DNA of 19,694 nt from DATLBY01 sp035526665 (GTDB lineage: Bacteria > Acidobacteriota > Terriglobia > Bryobacterales > Bryobacteraceae), in contig DATLBY010000339.1 of the NCBI GenBank assembly GCA_035526665.1, positions 1-19,694 on the forward strand. Reading direction: 5' to 3'. The position numbers and the translations under genes are program-made. Shown here piece after piece: positions 8,036 through 16,193 of this stretch. How positions within the stretch are numbered: the first letter of the stretch is position 1; every line of letters begins with the position of its first letter. The notes under the pieces were generated by a model. The model was not told the DNA's origin. It did not search any database and saw only the letters and a list, made by a program, of their open reading frames with translations.

Positions 8036-9187
8036 TCACTTCTTCTCGCCCAGCAGTTCATACATTCTTAGGACAGGGACGATATTGACCCCGACACCTT
8101 TAATGTTGGGGTAATGCGAGGCGTGGGCGCGCATGTCAATGCGGCGAGCGGCCTCTTCAGCAGCCACGCCGGATTTCTGGAGATGCATAGCTTGGCGCCA
8201 TAGATCGCGTAGATAGGCCTGCAGGTGATCGATCTTCTCCCGTTCCTGAAAAGGGTCTCCGTGACCGCCAAGGATTACATCGAACTCCAGGGCTTTGAGT
8301 CTCTCGAGAGTTTCGACCCATTCCTCGGGATAGCAATTGCCCATGTAGGGTACCGTCTTTAGCAGAAGATCGCCCGTCATTACAATCTTCTCCCGCGGCA
8401 GAAATACCACCACGTCCCCGCCGGTGTGTCCCCGACCTAAGAAGAGCAATCGGATCTCGCGCTTACCGCGGAACAGCGTCATACGTTCCCCCAAGGTCAA
8501 ATTGGGCGGTGTCGGATTGACTGCCTTGGTCGCCGCGAGGAAGTTTTGCCGAACGCGGAGTTGGCGGGTCAGCTCCGCGCGGCCCGCACTCAGTGCGGTC
8601 GCACCGATCTGGCGCTCCAGATTGACAATCTGTTCAGGAACCGAGCCAACCACCGAATCATAAGCTCGTCCACTCCAGGACTTGCCGGTAGCGATCATCT
8701 CGCGCGTGAACTCGTGCGCGATAATCTCCACGTTGCTCGGATAAATCTGATTCCCATGGACGTGATCTACATGAAAGTGAGTATTGATCACGTATCGAAC
8801 CGGTTTCGAGGTGATGCGCCTCAGTTCCCGAAGTAAAGCCCAGGCGCCCGCGGGCGTCGTATGAGAGTCAACTACGAGAACGTCCTCATCATTGATAACA
8901 ATGGACGCATTCGAAACGACCGTTAGGTTGCCGGTGCCGACTGCCAGGTAGATGTCGTCGCGCACCTTGTGGAATGTAAAGGCATCCCCCTCGTAGTCGG
9001 CCCCTGGCGGCTTCGGAAGGGCTGCTGGCGCAGCCGCCGAGCGGGACGGCTCGAACGGGATCAATAGCCACCCAAGGGCGACGAAAGTAGCGATGGCTGC
9101 CAGACGCATCCAAATTTGCCGCAGGATTGTTCGCCGCTGAGATAAGTCGCCAGTTGGGCGGAAACGCGTAGCGCGAATAAGCGTCAC
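8036..9187 (-). CDS. Membrane-anchored metallo-beta-lactamase-fold hydrolase
   Basis: A 383-residue protein. A basic N-terminus leads into one hydrophobic segment (about residues 28-45), probably a signal anchor or uncleaved signal, placing the enzyme in the periplasm. The MBL fold follows, with zinc motif THFHVDH at residues 136-142, GRGHTGGDVVVF with the next His ligand, TGDLL with the bridging Asp, and GGHGDPF with the last His. This arrangement fits the large family of MBL hydrolases, including glyoxalase-II-like, quinoprotein-relay-associated and class B beta-lactamase relatives. The substrate is not identifiable. The start is GTG with GGAGG ten bases upstream (9198-9202). It is transcribed divergently from the TonB receptor across a 113-bp gap. 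Confidence 0.88.
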   Translation of the reverse strand: MTLIRATRFRPTGDLSQRRTILRQIWMRLAAIATFVALGWLLIPFEPSRSAAAPAALPKPPGADYEGDAFTFHKVRDDIYLAVGTGNLTVVSNASIVINDEDVLVVDSHTTPAGAWALLRELRRITSKPVRYVINTHFHVDHVHGNQIYPSNVEIIAHEFTREMIATGKSWSGRAYDSVVGSVPEQIVNLERQIGATALSAGRAELTRQLRVRQNFLAATKAVNPTPPNLTLGERMTLFRGKREIRLLFLGRGHTGGDVVVFLPREKIVMTGDLLLKTVPYMGNCYPEEWVETLERLKALEFDVILGGHGDPFQEREKIDHLQAYLRDLWRQAMHLQKSGVAAEEAARRIDMRAHASHYPNIKGVGVNIVPVLRMYELLGEKK

Positions 9188-9215
9188 AATTCACGATCCT
9201 CCGAAGTCGCGCGCT

Positions 9216-9224
9216 ATTGTACCA
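9216..9224 (-). promoter_or_regulatory. Extended -10 promoter for the MBL hydrolase
   Basis: The minus strand reads TGGTACAAT, an extended -10 (TGn-TACAAT, 5 of 6 to TATAAT). It would start transcription about 22 bases before the GTG, leaving just enough leader for the GGAGG at 9198-9202. No good -35 is seen at the usual spacing, as is common with extended -10 elements. Confidence 0.5.
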
Positions 9225-9251
9225 CGCCCGCCCACATCGCCGAAATGAATC

Positions 9252-9279
9252 TTGACTTTTCAATTCTCTATGCCATACT
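9252..9279 (+). promoter_or_regulatory. Sigma70-like promoter for the TonB-dependent receptor
   Basis: TTGACT at 9252-9257 (5 of 6 to TTGACA) and CATACT at 9274-9279 (4 of 6 to TATAAT) are separated by 16 bases. They sit just upstream of the GAGAGG ribosome-binding site (9290-9295) and the TTG start at 9301. The position is right for a short leader. Confidence 0.45.
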
Positions 9280-9300
9280 ACTGCTTCCCGAGAGGTCACG

Positions 9301-12300
9301 TTGACGTTACAGGCACGTAGTATCTTTGGATCGGCGCTGAGCATTTTATTTTTGGGTAGCAACATCGCAATGTCAGCCCAACTGGCGCTCTCGACTCTTC
9401 GAGGCACGGCGACTGATGCGACGGGGGCCGTTCTGCCCGGACTTGAAATCTTGATCACAGAGGTCGCCACCAACGTCATGGCGAGGAAAATCACCACCGA
9501 TCCGTACGGAAATTTTGAGGCGCCTGACTTACTCCCAGGAAATTATCGCCTGCGGGCGGAACTTCCAGGGTTCAAGGCCTTTGAAGCCGATAGCTTGGTG
9601 ATTGAGGCGGGCCAGACGCGCCGAATTGATTTAGTTCTGACAGTCGGAGATGCTACCGAGAAGGTCACTGTAACCGCCGGCCGCGCAGTCATTACAACCG
9701 AAACTGGTTCGATCACTGCTGGCCTCGATGTAAAGAATTACAAAAATATTCCGCTAGTCGAGGTCTACAACTCTCCTAACTTGAGCATCCTGCCAGGCGT
9801 ACAGGGCCGCGGCTTTAACCAAGCCATATCGGGGCAGCCCCGAAACCAGACTTCGATCGCCAATGACGGCGTTCTCAACGACCGGACCGGCGATCAAGCG
9901 GCGAACATCAACTTTTACGAAGAGGTAACTGTCGTGGCGGTCAATGCGACAGCCGACGTTTCGCGCGTCGCCAGCTTCAATCAGAGCAGTAAAAGAGGGC
10001 AGAATAGTCTCCATGGCGGAGGATTCTTCCGCCACGTGAACTCGGCTCTGAATGCTCGCGAGTTCTTCCAACCGCAGAAGCCCCCTTTCCACATCAATGA
10101 GTGGGGAGGTGAAATTTCAGGACCGGTGATACGCAACAAAACGTTCTTTTATGGCGGAGTCTTCGACCACGCGCGCACGGGAGGTTCGTTCGTTCAAGCG
10201 AGTGTGCCGACGGTTAAGATGAGGCAGGGTGACTTCTCGCAATTTCCGAGAACCATCACGGATCCTTTTACGGGCCAGCCTTTCCCCGGGAACTTGATCC
10301 CGGCGAACCGTATCAACCCCCTTTCCGCGAAGGTGCAGCAGATGTATATCCCGGAGCCTAGCTTGGGCGGCCAGGACCAGTTGACCAATAACCTTGGATT
10401 CTTTTTCCCCTATCCGGATCAATTTTACCGTAGGGTACAGGGGATCGCTCGTATGGATCACAACTTCAACAGTAAGCACTCCATCTTCGGTCGCTACATG
10501 CGAAATGACGTACCCTTCGTACTCACGCGAAGTTTGCCGGCTTTCACCTGGACCAGGTTTCGCAGTTATTCGGTCGGCGTAGGCTCGTACACGTACGTTC
10601 ACTCGGCCAACCTCGTTAACACGTTCCGCTTCGGCTGGAACGGAAACTGGCTCATTGACGGCGACAAGCGCGGTCGTGGCGAAGGTTTCACCCCGCGCAA
10701 AGGTGACGAGGTGATTCGCGAAATAGGCTTACAGGGGGTCAACCCGGAGGGATTGAGCGCGATGGGTTTTCCCCGGATGGACATCACGGGACTGACATCG
10801 CTTCAGACTAGTGCGGGGGGAATTCGGGAGGACAACACCGATTTTAGCTACGAGGACACGCTGACCTGGGCTATCGGGCGCCACGTCTTCAAGTCCGGCT
10901 ACCAGTATCTCAAATACAACGAGTTCAACGGATTAGTTCCAGAGGGCACATACGGTAGCTTCAACTTCAATGGCTCGATCACGGGGGTGGGCTACGGCGA
11001 TTTTCTGTTGGGACTTCCTTACAGCAGCACGCGCCTGAGTCCGCTGACGAATCGGAAACGAGCCGCTGGGGAAGTCGGTCTATTTGTTACCGACACGTTT
11101 AAGGCTGGCCCGCGGTTGACAATCGACTATGGATTGCGGTGGGACTATTTCCAATCGCCAACATATGAAGACGGTCTGCAATACAATTGGGACCGAGCCA
11201 CGGGTAACGTCGTGGTGCCGGAACAGGCCCGGCCAGCGGTTAGCCGGCTATATCCGGCGAATATCCGGTTAGTGACAGGCAGGGTGGTGCCGAGGTCGAA
11301 GCTGGATAATTTCCGGCCCCGGTTGAGCTTCGCGTATCGTTGGACGGATAGGCTGGTCGTGCGCGGCGGTTATGGCGTATTTACGGAACGCATCCAGCCG
11401 TTCGAGCGCAGTCTGGGAGGCGGACCGTTCGAAATCAGCGAAACATACTTCAACCAAGTTACCAATGGCCAGCCATTGTTTGCTTTCCCGAAGCCGTTTC
11501 CGGACGATATCACCGCCGCTGTAATTCCATCGCAGAGCGTCAGCAGTTATCCCGTGGAAACGGATAATGGGGCAATTCACCAATTCAACCTGAGCTTTGA
11601 AAGAGAAGTTGGAAATCTCGGGTTCCGGCTTTCGTACATTGGCTCTCGAAGCCGCGGGTTGAACTACTCTCTCAATATCAACAAGCCGGAGGCCAGCCTG
11701 ATTCCGTTTTCCGCAAGCCGCCGGCCTTTTCCTCAGCTTGTGAATGCGTCGGAAATCCGGTCGGACGGCGCTTCCAACTACGACTCGCTTCAGTTCGAGA
11801 TGAAGCGCCGGGTGGGCGCCGTTGTATTCGATGGGCACTATACGTATTCAAACAACGTCGCGAACATGCTAAATCTCGAGAACCCATACAACGTAACTTC
11901 TCAATGGGCTCGCGACAGTCTCCACCAGCGCCATCGAGCGGTCATCACCTCAGCGATAGAGCTCCCATGGGGCCACGGGCGGCGATATCTGGCAAATGCA
12001 CCAGCGCCCGTGGAACAAATTGTCGGAGGCTGGAGTTTATACACGGTCAGTTACTTCGCCACCGGGGGATATTTTTCGCCAGCCTTCTCGGGCTCGGATC
12101 CATCGAGAACCAATACGTTCGGTGGATTGCCTGACCGGGTCGCAAACGGCAATTTTCCACGGGGAGAGCGCACCGTGGAGAGGTGGTTCGATCCGTCAGC
12201 CTTCGTGATCCCGCCCGCGGGTCGGTACGGAAACAGCGGCGTCAATATCTTGCAAGGCCCCGGAATTCACGTGCATCATCTGAGCCTCGCTAAGCGCTTT

Positions 12301-12492
12301 CAAGTCGGAGAACAGCTAGGCGTCACCTTTACGGCGGGCGCCTCGAACCTCTTTAACCACCCTCATTTCAGCAATCCGCGTAATAACATCTCGACCCCCG
12401 ATACGGGAAGACTTTTTGCCGGGATCGCGGACTATGAGCAGGAAAAGCATGCTGCCAGACGTTTGCAGATGAAACTGCGGATAGAGTTCTGA
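9301..12492 (+). CDS. TonB-dependent receptor with carboxypeptidase-regulatory-like domain
   Basis: A 1063-residue outer-membrane protein of the large acidobacterial Oar/SusC-like receptor class. An N-terminal signal peptide ends near AMSAQ (residue 27). A carboxypeptidase-regulatory-like beta-sandwich (about 30-115; TDATGAVLPG, GNFEAPDLLPGNYRL) is followed by a plug-like region (about 140-240) and a long beta-barrel. The barrel ends in LRIEF; a terminal Phe is typical of outer-membrane barrels recognised by BAM. Such receptors import glycans, peptides or metal chelates using TonB energy. No ligand can be named and no SusD-like partner is in the window. TTG 9301 is preferred because it supplies the signal peptide and has GAGAGG upstream; ATG 9370 would remove most of the signal. 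Confidence 0.92.
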   Translation: MTLQARSIFGSALSILFLGSNIAMSAQLALSTLRGTATDATGAVLPGLEILITEVATNVMARKITTDPYGNFEAPDLLPGNYRLRAELPGFKAFEADSLVIEAGQTRRIDLVLTVGDATEKVTVTAGRAVITTETGSITAGLDVKNYKNIPLVEVYNSPNLSILPGVQGRGFNQAISGQPRNQTSIANDGVLNDRTGDQAANINFYEEVTVVAVNATADVSRVASFNQSSKRGQNSLHGGGFFRHVNSALNAREFFQPQKPPFHINEWGGEISGPVIRNKTFFYGGVFDHARTGGSFVQASVPTVKMRQGDFSQFPRTITDPFTGQPFPGNLIPANRINPLSAKVQQMYIPEPSLGGQDQLTNNLGFFFPYPDQFYRRVQGIARMDHNFNSKHSIFGRYMRNDVPFVLTRSLPAFTWTRFRSYSVGVGSYTYVHSANLVNTFRFGWNGNWLIDGDKRGRGEGFTPRKGDEVIREIGLQGVNPEGLSAMGFPRMDITGLTSLQTSAGGIREDNTDFSYEDTLTWAIGRHVFKSGYQYLKYNEFNGLVPEGTYGSFNFNGSITGVGYGDFLLGLPYSSTRLSPLTNRKRAAGEVGLFVTDTFKAGPRLTIDYGLRWDYFQSPTYEDGLQYNWDRATGNVVVPEQARPAVSRLYPANIRLVTGRVVPRSKLDNFRPRLSFAYRWTDRLVVRGGYGVFTERIQPFERSLGGGPFEISETYFNQVTNGQPLFAFPKPFPDDITAAVIPSQSVSSYPVETDNGAIHQFNLSFEREVGNLGFRLSYIGSRSRGLNYSLNINKPEASLIPFSASRRPFPQLVNASEIRSDGASNYDSLQFEMKRRVGAVVFDGHYTYSNNVANMLNLENPYNVTSQWARDSLHQRHRAVITSAIELPWGHGRRYLANAPAPVEQIVGGWSLYTVSYFATGGYFSPAFSGSDPSRTNTFGGLPDRVANGNFPRGERTVERWFDPSAFVIPPAGRYGNSGVNILQGPGIHVHHLSLAKRFQVGEQLGVTFTAGASNLFNHPHFSNPRNNISTPDTGRLFAGIADYEQEKHAARRLQMKLRIEF

Positions 12493-12573
12493 GATAGGAA
12501 TCCGATGTTTGTATCTGCTACGCTCCCGCTCTTGCTAGCGATTCGCCGCCCGCCTGGGTCATGTCCAGGAAGC

Positions 12574-13240
12574 GTGACCGGAAATCGTATGCTGGCAGTA
12601 TGCGGCTGGCGGCGATTCTGGTGGCAGTTGCAAGAGTACTTGCTGCCGATAACGTCGGCTCCCCTGCCATGCCGAGGACGTAATCTCCTACGCCAACGCC
12701 ACGGCCAGTATTGGGCGCTCGGTTACCAAGTTGTCAGGTGAAATCCTACCGCATCAGCAGTTCCGACCACGCGGCATCCGGAACCAGATTTGTATCGATT
12801 TCGCTCTCTGGAGAACTCGCCACCAGCTCGTGCGCAAGGACCAATTCGGCATACAAAGTAAATAGGGCAGTGGGGGCGGGCAATCACGGCAAGAGCTTCC
12901 TGATCACCCTCGGAGATGCGCTGTTTCAATCGCCCATATCGTGGCGCATCGCTAGCTCGGCAAACAACACGATCTGGCCACTATTCTGTGCCCGGTGGAG
13001 GGAACGCGTGGTCACAAACGACTACACGATCCGCCTGAACAGCAAAATCTTTCTATCAGATCGCTCGCTCGCTATTGATGCGCGCGGCGCGCCTGCGGGT
13101 CGAACTGCGCCGTAGCGGGGATGTCGGCGTGCGCCTTGAAAACCAATTATCTTCCCGTAACGCTCTGCACGCCCGTTCCCAAACCGGTCCGCCCATCAAT
13201 CTCCAATCGAGCCCTCGCCATCTTTAATTCCACCAGTTGA
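12574..13240 (+). pseudogene. ISNCY-like DDE transposase relic, multiply frameshifted
   Basis: Pieces in changing frames line up in order with the catalytic core and C-terminus of ISNCY-type transposases common in soil bacteria. They are: TGNRML (from 12577); QLQEYL; ASIGRSVTKLSGEIL (frame of 12671); LVRKDQFGI; SFLITLGDALFQSP; VAHR-stop-LGKQHDLATILCPVE (from 12941); RERVVTNDYTIRLNSKIF; ARLRVELRRSGDVGV; and NYLPVTLCTPVPKPVRP (from 13145), ending at a TGA at 13238-13240. The last five pieces are convincing and the first ones are weak. At least five frame changes and internal stops (TAG at 12953) show long decay. The second Asp and the Glu of the DDE triad appear lost. The 5' limit is uncertain and no terminal repeats were seen. 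It fills the whole gap after the receptor gene. Confidence 0.6.
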
Positions 13241-13251
13241 GCCATTTGGTG

Positions 13252-14025
13252 CTAAGAGCCTGCGTTAGCGGGCTGAGTGCCCGTCTGGGTCGCCCGCACG
13301 ATGAACCGTTTTGGGGCAGATCCGATGTAATCGAAAGGGAAACACGTCACGAGTGTGATAGCCGGATTCGGGGTAGGGTCGAGCACCTCGACATTCTCGG
13401 GCATTACGATTTTCAGCGAGTCTACTGAGTATTCATAGGTCCCACCCGGCGTCACCATCCGGATGAGATCACCTTTCTTTATGTTCCGTAGACCGCGGAA
13501 GAACGTGTCCCGATGCGCGGCGATGCCCACATTTCCTGGCCTGCCGGGCAGCGGCGTTTCCGGCACGTGGCCGACAGCCCGTCCGAGCGTCTTCGTATCC
13601 ACTCCTTCACGCACGATAGCCGATACCTTCACCCGTGGGATTTCGATTCTACCGATCATTTCGCCTTCCCGGATTGGGGGCGGCGGCGGAGCAGTCTCTT
13701 CCTGTATGGCCTCCCCCGTCGCGGGGGGTACTGGTTGCTGTACCACCTGCGTTTCAGCGCGGCCAGTGATGAGCCGATGAATGTATCCGGTCGCGGTAGC
13801 CGGCTGCCCATGGAGCCTCTGTTCCAGTTCATAGCTCTGATAGCTCTGATACATGGAACTCTGGGCTATCCAGAGGCCTACACCCGTCATGCAGAGGAGT
13901 CCCAGCGCTAATAGAACATACTCACCCCACCGCAACGCCTTTTTACTGGCCGACTCGGTAGGTTTCTCCGTAAACAGCGTATTCATCTGGTCGTTACGAT
14001 CATCTCCGCGGCTTGCGCCCTGCAT
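13252..14025 (-). CDS. Sortase (class D/E-like transpeptidase), membrane-anchored
   Basis: A 257-residue protein with one membrane segment (about residues 35-54), a spacer rich in Gln and Pro (about 60-118), and a C-terminal sortase barrel starting near IGRIEIPRVKV. The catalytic His is His171 in NVGIAAHRDTFFRGL, the nucleophile Cys228 in ITLVTCFPF, and the conserved Arg is Arg240 in SAPKRFIVRA. Sortases cleave LPXTG-type signals between Thr and the next residue and transfer the protein to an amine on the envelope. The only sorting-signal protein in the window lies two genes upstream on the same strand. ATG 14025 overlaps the VWA gene by 26 bp; ATG 13986 (MNTLFTEK) would avoid overlap, and neither has a strong Shine-Dalgarno. 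The exact sortase class is uncertain. Confidence 0.9.
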   Translation of the reverse strand: MQGASRGDDRNDQMNTLFTEKPTESASKKALRWGEYVLLALGLLCMTGVGLWIAQSSMYQSYQSYELEQRLHGQPATATGYIHRLITGRAETQVVQQPVPPATGEAIQEETAPPPPPIREGEMIGRIEIPRVKVSAIVREGVDTKTLGRAVGHVPETPLPGRPGNVGIAAHRDTFFRGLRNIKKGDLIRMVTPGGTYEYSVDSLKIVMPENVEVLDPTPNPAITLVTCFPFDYIGSAPKRFIVRATQTGTQPANAGS

Positions 14026-15115
14026 TCCGGCCGCCAGCTATATAGTGGGTGCGCGTCCGTACTATAAGCTTGCCTCGATCGGGCGCTGATGCCAAGACGC
14101 GCAGTTTGCGTGTCGCGTTCCCGGTTACTCCCGGAGCAAATCCAATTGTGTATCGATTTCGGATGTCTTTAGCTATTTTTTCACACGTCGGAACAAGTTC
14201 TCCCAGGTTTTGTGGGAGAAATGCTTCGCCTCCGGTAACCGAGGCCAGCCGCTTTAAAAAACCCGGATTTTTGTCTTTATCATCTTCATCAAAGATGCCG
14301 ATCGTGTAAATGGTGGCTGTGGATTCCTCGGCTAGCCGAAGTACGTCCGCTGCGGAAATGGCGCTGGCGTTGTCGCCGCCATCACTGACCACAACCAGCG
14401 TCTTCTTGTCACGCCGGCCTTTTTCCAACTGCTGGAGCGCCAGCTTAACGGCATCATTCAGTGCGGTCCTTCCCTGAACCGGATTTCCCAACAATGCTTG
14501 ACGTAGCTGCTGGCGATCATCGCTGAAGGGCGTCCCTGGCGGTAGACCGAGCGAAACCTTATCGTTGAAGTTGACCACGAAGACTTCATCTTGCGGATTG
14601 CTCTGCTGTACGAATGTAAGAGCCGCTGTGACCACCTCCGGGCGCCGCGATCGCATGCTGGCGCTGTTGTCTATCACCAAGCCGACGGTGACAGGGATAT
14701 CCTGGCTGGCGAAGATCCGGATCTCCTGCTCTTTCCCGTCTTCATAGACCTTGAACTGCTCTTTCTTCAGGCCCGAAGCGAATCCTCCGTTGGCGTCTTT
14801 GACGCTGACGTCCAGCAATACTAATTCAACCTCGCTCGAAATCTTGAACTCGTTGGGATCTTCGGGCGGGGGCGGCATCTGGATATTCCGCGCAGGCGGG
14901 CCCGTAGGCTCGACTGGGGCTGGTGCTTCCGAAGGGGTAGCGGGTGACGGCTCCAGGGGATTTACTGGCGAGGGAACAACCAAGGGGGGGGTCCCAACGG
15001 GACCCACGCGTTCACGGGTATTCCCGGGCGGAGGCTCCTGGCACTGCAATAATATACCTCCGCTGATCAAAACGGAGGCGGCAAAGTAGTTCAGTAGTAG
15101 AGATTTGCGTTCCAT
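14000..15115 (-). CDS. Exported VWA-domain protein (acidobacterial VWFA type)
   Basis: A 371-residue protein. The N-terminal hydrophobic segment (about 6-24) is a signal or anchor. A long Pro-rich linker follows (about 28-86). A short beta-domain (about 92-138; VLLDVSVKDANG, FKVYEDGKEQEI) precedes the von Willebrand A domain. The MIDAS metal site is complete: DNSAS at 149-153, Thr217 in GRTALNDAV, Asp245 in VVSDGGD. The combination matches the VWFA-related family abundant in Acidobacteria. Metal-dependent protein-protein adhesion outside the cytoplasm is likely. It lies between the LPXTG protein and the sortase and overlaps the sortase gene, so those two are co-transcribed. GGGGAG lies about 8 bases upstream of the ATG. 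The C-terminus is basic (GRKPRR) but has no sorting signal, and LLQC is not a canonical lipobox. Confidence 0.88.
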   Translation of the reverse strand: MERKSLLLNYFAASVLISGGILLQCQEPPPGNTRERVGPVGTPPLVVPSPVNPLEPSPATPSEAPAPVEPTGPPARNIQMPPPPEDPNEFKISSEVELVLLDVSVKDANGGFASGLKKEQFKVYEDGKEQEIRIFASQDIPVTVGLVIDNSASMRSRRPEVVTAALTFVQQSNPQDEVFVVNFNDKVSLGLPPGTPFSDDRQQLRQALLGNPVQGRTALNDAVKLALQQLEKGRRDKKTLVVVSDGGDNASAISAADVLRLAEESTATIYTIGIFDEDDKDKNPGFLKRLASVTGGEAFLPQNLGELVPTCEKIAKDIRNRYTIGFAPGVTGNATRKLRVLASAPDRGKLIVRTRTHYIAGGRNAGRKPRR

Positions 15116-15130
15116 CGCTCAACTCCCCAC

Positions 15131-15174
15131 AAAATAAAAAGCACCCGGCCTCGTATGGACGATGCTCCGGGTGC
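15131..15174 (-). terminator. Intrinsic terminator or attenuator after the LPXTG gene
   Basis: On the minus strand GCACCCGG (15174-15167) pairs perfectly with CCGGGTGC (15148-15141), and a small inner stem TCGT/ACGA is possible. This is followed directly by a T-rich run (15140-15131, TTTTTATTTT). It lies 24 bases past the LPXTG stop and ends 16 bases before the VWA start, so partial read-through would set the ratio of LPXTG protein to VWA protein and sortase. Confidence 0.75.
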
Positions 15175-15197
15175 CAACGTTTCAATAGCAACGACAC

Positions 15198-15992
15198 TTA
15201 CGCAGAGCGTTTGGCTAGTGCGCGTAATGCAATGCTGGTGCCCAGCGCGAAGAATCCGGCAAGTCCCATCATCGGGAAAGGACTGGCGGTCTTGGGCAAC
15301 CGGCGCGAACGGGTAGCGGTAGTCGCGGCTCCGTTATCGGCCACGGGTGTTTTCGCGGCCATGGTGCGTGCCGGCATTGGCTGTTCGGTGGCCTGTGGAA
15401 CTGTGTTTTGGGCTACTTCGGTCTTCTTGCGAGCTGGAGTATTCGGTTGCATCCCGTCAGCACGGGTGTACGTCTGGCGGTCCAGTTCCATCTCAGTGCC
15501 GGCCCGATCCACCGTGCCTACACGAGCTGTAGAAAGCTCCGCTTCATTTTCCGCATAGGTTGTCGGTACAGTTTGTTTGGTGTACTGCGCAATCTGAACT
15601 GACATATTCTTCGGATACGCGAATTCCTGACCGAAGTTGTCGCCAGGGTAGAACCAGGCGCGAAGCGCCTTGGGCTGGCCGACGGGAGTTTCCCACCATT
15701 GGAAGGTAGTCTTGCCGGTGGGTTGCAGGCGGTAATTTGGGATCGCCAAAATGGTGGTCTGCAACTGATCTTCACGCTCGTTAAAAATCTGGACGATGTG
15801 GCGGTTGGACGGCGAATCCAGCAGGCGCATCACGTATTTGCCGGGCTGCAGGACTTTTCCAGGAACCTGGATAGGCTCACTCACCGTAAGAATCGTTTTC
15901 TTATTCCAAGTGTCGGCCAGAGCACTTGGCGCGATCGTGAAGCTGGCCAGGCTAAGGCACGCTGCGGCTGTGTACGCTTTGAAACTATTCAT
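15198..15992 (-). CDS. LPXTG-type surface-anchored protein with conserved acidobacterial N-terminal domain
   Basis: A 264-residue exported protein. A signal peptide (about 1-26, ending ALA) is followed by a conserved domain (about 28-135) with EPIQVPGKVLQPGKYVM, LLDSPSNRHIVQIF, AIPNYRL and WFYPGDNFGQEF. This domain occurs in many acidobacterial secreted proteins of unknown function. A Thr-, Ala- and Pro-rich spacer (about 140-230) leads to a complete sorting signal: LPKTA at 232-236, a hydrophobic helix (about 238-256) and a basic tail ending ALAKRSA. This is the presumed substrate of the sortase encoded downstream. The ATG has a strong GGAGGAG seven bases upstream. A perfect hairpin with a T run follows the gene, so it probably forms its own abundant transcript. 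What it binds is unknown. Confidence 0.88.
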   Translation of the reverse strand: MNSFKAYTAAACLSLASFTIAPSALADTWNKKTILTVSEPIQVPGKVLQPGKYVMRLLDSPSNRHIVQIFNEREDQLQTTILAIPNYRLQPTGKTTFQWWETPVGQPKALRAWFYPGDNFGQEFAYPKNMSVQIAQYTKQTVPTTYAENEAELSTARVGTVDRAGTEMELDRQTYTRADGMQPNTPARKKTEVAQNTVPQATEQPMPARTMAAKTPVADNGAATTATRSRRLPKTASPFPMMGLAGFFALGTSIALRALAKRSA

Positions 15993-16095
15993 TTTATTTC
16001 TCCTCCACTCTCAATTGGGTTTCCTTATACTGGGCGCGCCAGGCGCGTTTTCCAAATATTGGGCCGGTTTACAACTCCAGCCCCAACACTATTTA

Positions 16096-16111
16096 GGCAT
16101 CTGGTGTGCCA
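16096..16111 (-). promoter_or_regulatory. Sigma54-like promoter upstream of the LPXTG gene
   Basis: The minus strand reads TGGCACACCAGATGCC. This has TGGCAC exactly at -24, GG and GC separated by exactly 10 bases, and ATGC in place of TTGC at -12. The start would be about 90 bases before the LPXTG ATG. No better sigma70 pair was found (TTGCGT-17-TAAATA matches only 3 of 6 at each box). It would require an enhancer-binding activator, and none is encoded in the window. Confidence 0.4.
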
Positions 16112-16193
16112 AACGCAAAACCATAGAAAATAAAGGACATTCCCCGCTCTCATACCGATAAATGAGGAAAAGTTTCTACTACGAACGATGAAT

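Noticed and set aside
8036..9187. MBL-fold protein as an antibiotic-resistance beta-lactamase
   Set aside because: Only the fold and zinc motifs are shared; the family is broad and nothing points to beta-lactam substrates.
8889..9497. 202-codon minus-strand frame over the start of the MBL gene and the start of the receptor gene
   Set aside because: It would erase the divergent promoters and overlaps two recognised genes; no motifs are present.
11269..11838. 189-codon frame antisense to the TonB receptor
   Set aside because: Shadow of the receptor coding frame, with no signal or motif.
12600..12683. 28-codon frame with a signal-peptide-like start (MRLAAILVAVARVLA)
   Set aside because: It stops after 27 residues and lies in the transposase relic, whose other frames explain the stretch better; the hydrophobic pattern can arise from GC-rich codons.
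14000..15115. VWA protein as a lipoprotein (LLQC near residue 25)
   Set aside because: Gln precedes the Cys where Gly, Ala or Ser is required, so this is not a canonical lipobox.
16035..16056. GC-rich palindrome (CGCGCC/GGCGCG followed by TTTT) as a plus-strand terminator
   Set aside because: The loop would be too small unless the stem is shortened, and no plus-strand gene ends there.
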